A stretch of DNA of 64,000 bases from Prunella strophiata (taxonomy: Eukaryota; Chordata; Aves; Passeriformes; Prunellidae): assembly GCA_036583965.1 (NCBI GenBank), contig JAZBQD010000025.1, positions 14,839,145 to 14,903,144 of the forward strand. Reading direction: 5' to 3'. Position numbers and translations under genes: made by a program. A model generated the notes under the pieces. The model worked only from the letters and a program-made list of their open reading frames with translations. It did no database searches and was not told the origin of the DNA. Below, piece by piece: positions 46,184 through 56,225 of the stretch. Within the stretch, counting starts at the first letter, position 1. The number at the start of each line of letters is the position of its first letter.

Positions 46184-48465
46184 CACGGCCCCGGGACACC
46201 GGGACACGGCCCCGGGACACCGGGACACCGGGACACGGCCCCGGGACACCGGGACACCGGGACACGGCCCCGGGACACCGGGACACCGGGACACGGCCCC
46301 GGGACACCGGGACACGGCCCCGGGACACCGGGACACGGCCCCGGGACACCGGGACACCGGGACACGGCCCCGGGACACCGGGACACCGGGACACCGGGAC
46401 ACGGCCCCGGGACACCGGGACACGGCCCCGGGACACCGGGACACCGGGACACCGGGACACGGCCCCGGGACACCGGGACACCGGGACACCGGGACACCGG
46501 GACACCGGGACACGGCCCCGGGACACCGGGACACCGGGACACCGGGACACCGGGACACCGGGACACGGCCCCGGGACACCGGGACACCGGGACACCGGGA
46601 CACCGGGACACGGCCCCGGGACACCGGGACACCGGGACACCGGGACACGGCCCCGGGACACCGGGACACGGCCCCGGGACACCGGGACACGGCCCCGGGA
46701 CACCGGGACACCGGGACACCGGGACACGGCCCCGGGACACCGGGACACGGCCCCGGGACACCGGGACACGGCCCCGGGACACCGGGACACCGGGACACCG
46801 GGACACCGGGACACGGCCCCGGGACACCGGGACACCGGGACACCGGGACACCGGGACACCGGGACACGGCCCCGGGACACCGGGACACGGCCCCGGGACA
46901 CCGGGACACCGGGACACCGGGACACGGCCCCGGGACACCGGGACACCGGGACACCGGGACACCGGGACACCGGGACACCGGGACACCGGGACACCGGGAC
47001 ACCGGGACACGGCCCCGGGACACCGGGACACGGCCCCGGGACACCGGGACACCGGGACACGGCCCCGGGACACCGGGACACCGGGACACGGCCCCGGGAC
47101 ACCGGGACACCGGGACACGGCCCCGGGACACCGGGACACCGGGACACCGGGACACCGGGACACCGGGACACCGGGACACCGGGACACCGGGACACCGGGA
47201 CACGGCCCCGGGACACCGGGACACCGGGACACCGGGACACCGGGACACCGGGACACGGCCCCGGGACACCGGGACACCGGGACACCGGGACACAGCCCCG
47301 GGACACCGGGACACCGGGACACCGGGACACCGGGACACCGGGACACGGCCCCGGGACACCGGGACACCGGGACACCGGGACACGGCCCCGGGACACCGGG
47401 ACACCGGGACACCGGGACACCGGGACACGGCCCCGGGACACCGGGACACGGCCCCGGGACACCGGGACACCGGGACACGGCCCCGGGACACCGGGACACG
47501 GCCCCGGGACACCGGGACACCGGGACACGGCCCCGGGACACCGGGACACCGGGACACGGCCCCGGGACACCGGGACACGGCCCCGGGACACCGGGACACG
47601 GCCCCGGGACACCGGGACACGGCCCCGGGACACCGGGACACGGCCCCGGGACACCGGGACACCGGGACACGGCCCCGGGACACCGGGACACCGGGACACG
47701 GCCCCGGGACACCGGGACACCGGGACACCGGGACACCGGGACACCGGGACACCGGGACACGGCCCCGGGACACCGGGACACCGGGACACCGGGACACCGG
47801 GACACCGGGACACCGGGACACCGGGACACGGCCCCGGGACACCGGGACACGGCCCCGGGACACCGGGACACGGCCCCGGGACACCGGGACACCGGGACAC
47901 CGGGACACCGGGACACGGCCCCGGGACACCGGGACACCGGGACACCGGGACACCGGGACACGGCCCCGGGACACCGGGACACGGCCCCGGGACACCGGGA
48001 CACGGCCCCGGGACACCGGGACACGGCCCCGGGACACCGGGACACGGCCCCGGGACACCGGGACACCGGGACACGGCCCCGGGACACCGGGACACGGCCC
48101 CGGGACACCGGGACACGGCCCCGGGACACCGGGACACGGCCCCGGGACACCGGGACACCGGGACACCGGGACACGGCCCCGGGACACCGGGACACCGGGA
48201 CACGGCCCCGGGACACCGGGACACCGGGACACCGGGACACCGGGACACGGCCCCGGGACACCGGGACACCGGGACACGGCCCCGGGACACCGGGACACGG
48301 CCCCGGGACACCGGGACACCGGGACACCGGGACACCGGGACACCGGGACACCGGGACACCGGGACACCGGGACACCGGGACACCGGGACACCGGGACACC
48401 GGGACACCGGGACACCGGGACACCGGGACACCGGGACACGGGGACACGGCCCGGGACCCCGGACA
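46184..48465. repeat. Satellite of mixed 8-mer (CCGGGACA) and 13-mer (CCGGGACACGGCC)
   Basis: About 2.3 kb is composed almost only of two word types, 8 bp and 13 bp, in an irregular order; the single clear substitution I noticed is 'cacagcccc' near 47292. Runs of pure 8-mer occur at 46940-47010, 47130-47200 and 48310-48440. On the minus strand no frame has a stop, which explains three overlapping 750-800-codon open frames that are not genes. Confidence 0.97.
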
Positions 48466-48680
48466 GCCGGACACTCTTACACAGCCCCTGGAACCGTGAC
48501 TAAACAAAACCTGGCACCGGTACAGCCCTTTAACACGGTACAAAAACCTGGACACCGAGGACAAACCGCGACACGGCCACCTACCCGTATACAAAAAAAA
48601 AAGAATGAAAAGAAAACCCTGAAAACACCGTCACTTTGGTACAACTGCCCCGTTTAATCCTCTCTTACAACCCTCCGCCC
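48466..48680. repeat. Eroded edge between two satellites
   Basis: 'gacagccggacactcttaca' and 'ggacaccgaggacaaaccgc' look like decayed CCGGGACA/CACGGCC words. They are followed by an A-rich stretch and then the first 40-mer. No gene is seen. Confidence 0.55.
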
Positions 48681-48683
48681 CCG

Positions 48684-49714
48684 GAGGCTGTGAGTGCAGC
48701 TGTGTGTGCTGTGCACAGTCTGTGAGGCTGTGAGTGCAGCTGTGTGTGCTGTGCACAGTCTGTGAGGCTGTGAGTGCAGCTGTGTGTGCTGTGCACAGTC
48801 TGTGAGGCTGTGAGTGCAGCTGTGTGTGCTGTGCACAGTCTGTGAGGCTGTGAGTGCAGCTGTGTGTGCTGTGCACAGTCTGTGTGAGGCTGTGAGTGCA
48901 GCTGTGTGTGCTGTGCACAGTCTGTGTGAGGCTGTGAGTGCAGCTGTGTGTGCTGTGCACAGTCTGTGAGGCTGTGAGTGCAGCTGTGTGTGCTGTGCAC
49001 AGTCTGTGTGAGGCTGTGAGTGCAGCTGTGTGTGCTGTGCACAGTCTGTGAGGCTGTGAGTGCAGCTGTGTGTGTGCTGTGCACAGTCTGTGAGGCTGTG
49101 AGTGCAGCTGTGTGTGCTGTGCACAGTCTGTGAGGCTGTGAGTGCAGCTGTGTGTGCTGTGCACAGTCTGTGAGGCTGTGAGTGCAGCTGTGTGTGCTGT
49201 GCACAGTCTGTGAGGCTGTGAGTGCAGCTGTGTGTGCTGTGCACAGTCTGTGAGGCTGTGAGTGCAGCTGTGTGTGTTGTGCACAGTCTGTGAGGCTGTG
49301 AGTGCAGCTGTGTGTGCTGTGCACAGTCTGTGAGGCTGTGAGTGCAGCTGTGTGTGCTGTGCACAGTCTGTGAGGCTGTGAGTGCAGCTGTGTGTGCTGT
49401 GCACAGTCTGTGAGGCTGTGAGTGCAGCTGTGTGTGCTGTGCACAGTCTGTGAGGCTGTGAGTGCAGCTGTGTGTGCTGTGCACAGTCTGTGAGGCTGTG
49501 AGTGCAGCTGTGTGTGCTGTGCACAGTCTGTGAGGCTGTGAGTGCAGCTGTGTGTGCTGTGCACAGTCTGTGAGGCTGTGAGTGCAGCTGTGTGTGCTGT
49601 GCACAGTCTGTGAGGCTGTGAGTGCAGCTGTGTGTGCTGTGCACAGTCTGTGAGGCTGTGAGTGCAGCTGTGTGTGCTGTGCACAGTCTGTGAGGCTGTG
49701 AGTGCAGCTGTGTG
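48684..49714. repeat. 40-bp satellite, block 1
   Basis: About 25 near-identical units of 'gctgtgagtgcagctgtgtg' plus 'tgctgtgcacagtctgtgag'; a few units have an extra 'tg' or 'tgtg'. Each unit contains the 10-bp perfect palindrome CTGTGCACAG and a CAGCTG E-box word. Confidence 0.97.
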
Positions 49715-50155
49715 TGTGTGTGTGAGAGATAACAGCTCTGTGTGTGTGAGAGATAACAGCTCTGTGTGTGTGAGAGATAACAGCTCTGTGTGTGTGAGAG
49801 ATAACAGCTCTGTGTGTGTGAGAGATAACAGCTCTGTGTGTGTGAGAGATAACAGCTCTGTGTGTGTGAGAGATAACAGCTCTGTGTGTGTGAGAGATAA
49901 CAGCTCTGTGTGTGTGAGAGATAACAGCTCTGTGTGTGTGAGAGATAACAGCTCTGTGTGTGTGAGAGATAACAGCTCTGTGTGTGTGAGAGATAACAGC
50001 TCTGTGTGTGTGAGAGATAACAGCTCTGTGTGTGTGAGAGATAACAGCTCTGTGTGTGTGAGAGATAACAGCTCTGTGTGTGTGAGAGATAACAGCTCTG
50101 TGTGTGTGTGTGTGATAACAGCTGTGTGTGTGTGTGTGTGTTGTGTGTGTGTGTG

Positions 50156-50190
<35 letters not shown>

Positions 50191-50344
50191 GTGTGTGTGT
50201 GTGAGAGATAACAGCTCTGTGTGTGTGAGTGTGTGTGTGTGTGAGAGATAACAGCTCTGTGTGTGTGTGTGTGTGTGTGATAACAGCTGTGTGTGTGTGT
50301 GTGATAACACCTCTGTGTGTGTGTGTGTGTTGTGTGTGTGTGTG

Positions 50345-50385
<41 letters not shown>

Positions 50386-50846
50386 AGATAACAGCTCTGT
50401 GTGTGTGAGAGATAACAGCTCTGTGTGTGTGTGTGATAACAGCTGTGTGTGTGTGTGTGAGAGATAACAGCTCTGTGTGTGTGAGAGATAACAGCTCTGT
50501 GTGTGTGAGAGATAACAGCTCTGTGTGTGTGTGTGTGTGATAACAGCTCTGTGTGTGTGTGTGTGTGATAACACCTCTGTGTGTGTGTGTGTGTGTGTGA
50601 GAGATAACAGCTCTGTGTGTGTGAGAGATAACAGCTGTGTGTGTGTGTGTGTGATAACACCTCTGTGTGTGTGTGTGTGGTGTGTGTGTGTGTGGTGTGT
50701 GTGTGTGTGATAACAGCTCTGTGTGTGTGAGAGATAACAGCTCTGTGTGTGTGTGTGAGAGTGTGTGTGTGTGTGATAACAGCTGTGTGTGTGTGTGTGT
50801 GTGTTGTGTGTGTGTGTGTTGTGTGTGTGTGTGTGAGAGATAACAG

Positions 50847-50880
<34 letters not shown>
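49715..50880. repeat. 24-bp repeat and (TG)n block nested in the 40-mer
   Basis: From 49715 to about 50104 there are about 16 perfect 24-mers made of (TG)4, 'agagataacagctctg'. From 50104 to 50880 the same words are mixed with long (TG)n and 'ttgtgtg' interruptions. Each 24-mer has AGATAA, a GATA-factor consensus. The block is flanked on both sides by the 40-mer satellite. Confidence 0.95.
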
Positions 50881-50883
<3 letters not shown>

Positions 50884-51800
50884 GTGCACAGTCTGTGTGA
50901 GGCTGTGAGTGCAGCTGTGTGTGTTGTGCACAGTCTGTGTGAGGCTGTGAGTGCAGCTGTGTGTGCTGTGCACAGTCTGTGTGAGGCTGTGAGTGCAGCT
51001 GTGTGTGCTGTGCACAGTCTGTGAGGCTGTGAGTGCAGCTGTGTGTGCTGTGCACAGTCTGTGTGAGGCTGTGAGTGCAGCTGTGTGTGCTGTGCACAGT
51101 CTGTGAGGCTGTGAGTGCAGCTGTGTGTGCTGTGCACAGTCTGTGAGGCTGTGAGTGCAGCTGTGTGTGCTGTGCACAGTCTGTGTGAGGCTGTGAGTGC
51201 AGCTGTGTGTGTGTTGTGCACAGTCTGTGTGAGGCTGTGAGTGCAGCTGTGTGTGCTGTGCACAGTCTGTGTGAGGCTGTGAGTGCAGCTCTGTGTGCTG
51301 TGCACAGTCTGTGTGAGGCTGTGAATGCAGCTGTGTGTGTTGTGCACAGTCTGTGAGGCTGTGAGTGCAGCTGTGTGTGTGCTGTGCACAGTCTGTGAGG
51401 CTGTGAGTGCAGCTGTGTGTGTGCTGTGCACAGTCTGTGAGGCTGTGAGTGCAGCTCTGTGTGTTGTGCACAGTCTGTGTGAGGCTGTGAGTGCAGCTGT
51501 GTGTGCTGTGCACAGTCTGTGTGAGGCTGTGAGTGCAGCTGTGTGTGCTGTGCAGAGTCTGTGTGAGGCTGTGAGTGCAGCTGTGTGTGCTGTGCACAGT
51601 CTGTGAGGCTGTGAGTGCAGCTGTGTGTGTGCTGTGCACAGTCTGTGAGGCTGTGAGTGCAGCTGTGGTGTGCTGTGCACAGTCTGTGAGGCTGTGAGTG
51701 CAGCTGTGTGTGCTGTGCACAGTCTGTGAGGCTGTGAGTGCAGCTGTGTGTGTGCTGTGCACAGTCTGTGAGGCTGTGAGTGCAGCTGTGTGTGTGCTGT
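50881..51800. repeat. 40-bp satellite, block 2
   Basis: Same unit as 48684-49714 but more heterogeneous: 40, 42 and 44-bp forms caused by extra 'tg' ('ctgtgtgagg', 'gtgtgtgctg'), plus a few substitutions (gaatgcag, gcagagtc, agctctgtg). It is the right-hand half of an array split by the 24-mer block. Confidence 0.95.
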
Positions 51801-54412
51801 GCACACCCCTGTGGGGCTGTAGGGGCTGTGCACACCCCTGTGGGGCTGTAGGGGCTGTGCACACCCCTGTGGGGCTGTAGGGGCTGTGCACACCCCTGTG
51901 GGGCTGTAGGGGCTGTAGGGGCTGTAGGGGCTGTAGGGGCTGTTTGGGCTGTGCACACCCCTGTGGGGCTGTAGGGGCTGTAGGGGCTGTTTGGGCTGTG
52001 CACACCCCTGTGGGGCTGTAGGGGCTGTAGGGGCTGTTTGGGCTGTGCACACCCCTGTGGGGCTGTAGGGGCTGTAGGGGCTGTTTGGGCTGTGCACACC
52101 CCTGTGGGGCTGTAGGGGCTGTTTGGGCTGTGCACACCCCTGTGGGGCTGTAGGGGCTGTAGGGGCTGTTTGGGCTGTGCACACCCCTGTGGGGCTGTAG
52201 GGGCTGTGCACACCCCTGTGGGGCTGTAGGGGCTGTAGGGGCTGTTTGGGCTGTGCACACCCCTGTGGGGCTGTAGGGGCTGTAGGGGCTGTTTGGGCTG
52301 TGCACACCCCTGTGGGGCTGTAGGGGCTGTAGGGGCTGTTTGGGCTGTGCACACCCCTGTGGGGCTGTAGGGGCTGTTTGGGCTGTGCACACCCCTGTGG
52401 GGCTGTAGGGGCTGTGCACACCCCTGTGGGGCTGTAGGGGCTGTGCACACCCCTGTGGGGCTGTAGGGGCTGTGCACACCCCTGTGGGGCTGTAGGGGCT
52501 GTGCACACCCCTGTGGGGCTGTAGGGGCTGTAGGGGCTGTAGGGGCTGTTTGGGCTGTGCACACCCCTGTGGGGCTGTAGGGGCTGTAGGGGCTGTGCAC
52601 ACCCCTGTGGGGCTGTAGGGGCTGTGCACACCCCTGTGGGGCTGTAGGGGCTGTGCACACCCCTGTGGGGCTGTAGGGGCTGTTTGGGCTGTGCACACCC
52701 CTGTGGGGCTGTAGGGGCTGTGCACACCCCTGTGGGGCTGTAGGGGCTGTGCACACCCCTGTGGGGCTGTAGGGGCTGTAGGGGCTGTGCACACCCCTGT
52801 GGGGCTGTAGGGGCTGTGCACACCCCTGTGGGGCTGTAGGGGCTGTGCACACCCCTGTGGGGCTGTAGGGGCTGTTTGGGCTGTGCACACCCCTGTGGGG
52901 CTGTAGGGGCTGTTTGGGCTGTGCACACCCCTGTGGGGCTGTAGGGGCTGTTTGGGCTGTGCACACCCCTGTGGGGCTGTAGGGGCTGTTTGGGCTGTGC
53001 ACACCCCTGTGGGGCTGTAGGGGCTGTGCACACCCCTGTGGGGCTGTAGGGGCTGTAGGGGCTGTTTGGGCTGTGCACACCCCTGTGGGGCTGTAGGGGC
53101 TGTGCACACCCCTGTGGGGCTGTAGGGGCTGTGCACACCCCTGTGGGGCTGTAGGGGCTGTTTGGGCTGTGCACACCCCTGTGGGGCTGTAGGGGCTGTG
53201 CACACCCCTGTGGGGCTGTAGGGGCTGTGCACACCCCTGTGGGGCTGTAGGGGCTGTGCACACCCCTGTGGGGCTGTAGGGGCTGTTTGGGCTGTGCACA
53301 CCCCTGTGGGGCTGTAGGGGCTGTGCACACCCCTGTGGGGCTGTAGGGGCTGTGCACACCCCTGTGGGGCTGTAGGGGCTGTGCACACCCCTGTGGGGCT
53401 GTAGGGGCTGTGCACACCCCTGTGGGGCTGTAGGGGGCTATACACACCCATGTGAGACTGTAGGGGCTGTGCACACCCGTGTGGGGCTGTAGGGGCTGTA
53501 GGGGCTGTAGGGGCTGTAGGGCCTGTGCACACCCCTGTGGGGCTGTTGTGGCTGTAGGGGCTGTAGGGGCTGTGCACACCCCTGTGGGGCTGTAGGGGCT
53601 GTGCACACCCCTGTGGGGCTGTAGGGGCTGTTTGGGCTGTGCACACCCCTGTGGGGCTGTAGGGGCTGTAGGGGCTGTAGGGGCTGTAGGGGCTGTAGGG
53701 GCTGTGCACACCCCTGTGGGGCTGTAGGGGCTGTGCACACCCCTGTGGGGCTGTAGGGGCTGTTTGGGCTGTGCACACCCCTGTGGGGCTGTAGGGGCTG
53801 TAGGGGCTGTAGGGGCTGTTTGGGCTGTGCACACCCCTGTGGGGCTGTAGGGGCTGTAGGGGCTGTAGGGGCTGTAGGGGCTGTTGCACACCCCTGTGGG
53901 GCTGTAGGGGCTGTTGCACACCCCTGTGGGGCTGTAGGGGCTGTTTGGGCTGTGCACACCCCTGTGGGGCTGTAGGGGCTGTGCACACCCCTGTGGGGCT
54001 GTAGGGGCTGTAGGGGCTGTAGGGGCTGTAGTGGCTGTTTGGGCTGTGCACACCCCTGTGGGGCTGTAGGGGCTGTAGGGGCTGTAGGGGCTGTAGGGGC
54101 TGTTTGGGCTGTAGAGGCTGTTGGGGCTGTGCACACCCCTGTGGGGCTGTAGGGGCTGTAGGGGCTGTAGGGGCTGTAGGGCTGTAGGGGCTGTGCACAC
54201 CCCTGTGGGGCTGTAGGGGCTGTAGGGGCTGTTGTGGCTGTAGGGGCTGTGCACACCCCTGTGGGGCTGTAGGGGCTGTAGGGGCTGTAGGGGCTGTGCA
54301 CACCCCTGTGGGGCTGTAGGGGCTGTGCACACCCGTGTGGGGCTGTAGGGGCTGTGCACACCCCTGTGGGGCTGTAGGGGCTGTAGGGGCTGTTGGGGCT
54401 GTTTGGGGCTGT
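51797..54412. repeat. 29-bp/9-bp satellite 'cacacccctgtggggctgta'
   Basis: The basic unit is 29 bp ('gcacacccctgtggggctgt' plus 'aggggctgt'). It is extended by variable numbers of the 9-mer 'ggggctgta' and by an optional 'ttgggctgt'. The hairpin word CCCCTGTGGGG and the palindrome TGTGCACA occur in most units. Degenerate copies appear at the right edge (about 53430-53530 and 54100-54190). The 1,500-1,960-codon minus-strand open frames across this region are artefacts of repeat composition. Confidence 0.97.
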
Positions 54413-55245
54413 GCTTTCTCAGCTCTCCTGCTGCGAGGCAGCAGCGACTGTGGGAAAATTCCAGTCTCTGGGATGGGGGGGCAGCCAGGCCCCGCAGCCC
54501 CTGCCCACCCCCAATTAGTGACCCCCCCAAACAGCCCAAACGTGGGAACAGCCCCTACTCAGAAGGCACAAAGGGCAGCAGCCCCCTGCCAGGGCAGCCA
54601 CATGTCACCAGGGATGCCACTGCTGTCACCTCCCCCACTCTCTCCTCAGCCTGTGGGTCAGCATCCCTGGGGTTTGCTGGGGGTCCCCCTCCAGCACCAT
54701 ATCGGGGTGTCCCCTGGGAGCCTGGGGGGTCCTGTGGCCCCCATGTCCTTGCCACAGGACCACCAACCTCATCACGTGCCTCGGTGTCTCTGGGGCCATT
54801 CCCAGTGGAGAAGAGACCCCAGCCCCACCCTGGGAATGGCTTTGGGGTGCAGGGAAGTGGAATTGGGGACTGGGATTCCCACTCCTCAGTGCTGGGGCCA
54901 GCACAGCCCCAGAGCCCCTCTTTGGGGAGGAGCAGGAATGGAGCTGCCAAGGGCAGGAGTGTTCCTGCTCCCACCTCCCCCTGATTCGTGGGAATCGATT
55001 GGGATGAGGATGCACACACACCCACACACGTGTTCTACCCCCAAACACACAGCTCAGGGCCCTGAACAACAACCAGACCCCATTAATCACATTCCCCAGA
55101 GCAGCAATGGGGCTCCAGTGGGGAGCTGAAGCCACCCCCAAAACACATCCCAGGGCTGTTCCCCCCCTAAAGGGCCCAGCGGGGCCAAATTCGGGCTCAC
55201 GGGGATCACCCCGATTTTCTGCTTTCTGCTCTTTCTTGCTGGCAG

Positions 55246-55353
55246 GTGGAGCTGGTTAAAGCAGAAAATCCAGGGAAATCGGAGCCGGGGGAACCCGGGG
55301 CCCGGGGGGCTGCAGAGGAGGAGGAGGAGGAGGAGGATGGTCCGTGGGGATGA
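55246..55353 (+). other. Orphan terminal-exon candidate
   Basis: A strong polypyrimidine tract and acceptor ('tttcttgctggcag') is followed by an open frame starting VELVKAENPGKSEPG, then a seven-Glu run, and ending DGPWG-stop. No partner exon is recognised and the E-run is a (GAG)n tract, so it could be chance. I do not recognise a family. Confidence 0.2.
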
Positions 55354-55954
55354 GCCGCTCCCTGGAGCCGCCCGAGCGCCGCTGCGGTGCCGCGGAGCGA
55401 ATTAATTCAGGAGCAACACCCAGGCAGGGCTGAGCCCTCCTTGCCGGGCCCCTGGGATTTCGCAGGGGGGTGGCCGGTCCCCTCCTGCCCTGCCCCGGGG
55501 TGCCCGCAGCATCTCGGAGCGCCGGGACGAGCAGGTGGCCGTGCGAGGGGACCGCTTGCGATGTGTCACTGGAGCCAAAGAGCTTTTAATCCTCCTCTTT
55601 CCAGGGCAGCTTCCCCCGCCGGGGCCGCGGCGGCTGCAAAGCAGCCCCGAGCGCCAGGAATTTGTCGCTATCTGCTGGGAAAGCCGCTTCCCACCAGCTG
55701 TCGGCAGCCGGACGCGGGGGACGGGGGTGAGGGGCCGAGGGGGCCCCGCTCCAGCCCCAGCATCCCTCCCCGAGCTGGGATGGTGCTGCCTTGGCTTTGT
55801 CCGGGTCGGAGGATGGGGGCTGGAAGCAAACCCGGTGCCAGGATTTGGGGTGCAGCTCCCCAAGGGGAGGCAGTGTTGGGGGGGTGTGCTCGGAGTTATC
55901 AGGTTTTTGCTTCTCCTCTTGCCGGGGGCTGTGGGGTAGAGGTTCCTCCGGCCC

Positions 55955-56225
55955 CGAGGTGCTCATCCTGACCCTCTGGAACATCCTGGACCCCAGGGGC
56001 TTCATCCTGAGTTTTAAACTCCAGAGGCATCACCCTGACCCTACAGGGTACCCCTGAGCCCCAGGGCTTTTATCCGGATTTTGTGGGGCTTCCCCCGGTC
56101 CCAGGGGCATCATCCAACCCTGTGGGGCATCCTCAAACCCCGGGGCCTCATCCTGACCCTATGGGGCATCCCTGAACCCAAGGACATCATCCTGACCCTA
56201 CTGGGGATCCCCTGATCTCAGGGCC
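55955..56225 (+). repeat. Degenerate minisatellite of about 37 bp
   Basis: Six to seven diverged copies built on 'ggggcatcatcctgacccta' and 'ggggcatccctgaaccc'. Confidence 0.7.

Noticed and set aside
48684..49714. Regular 40-bp repeats resembling a CRISPR array
   Set aside because: Units are directly adjacent with no unique spacers, in a vertebrate genome with split genes.
46101..54539. Open frames of 750-1,960 codons on the minus strand
   Set aside because: They are repeat composition without stops; several frames are open at once, the periods are non-coding-like (8, 13, 29, 40 bp), and there is no start context or known domain.
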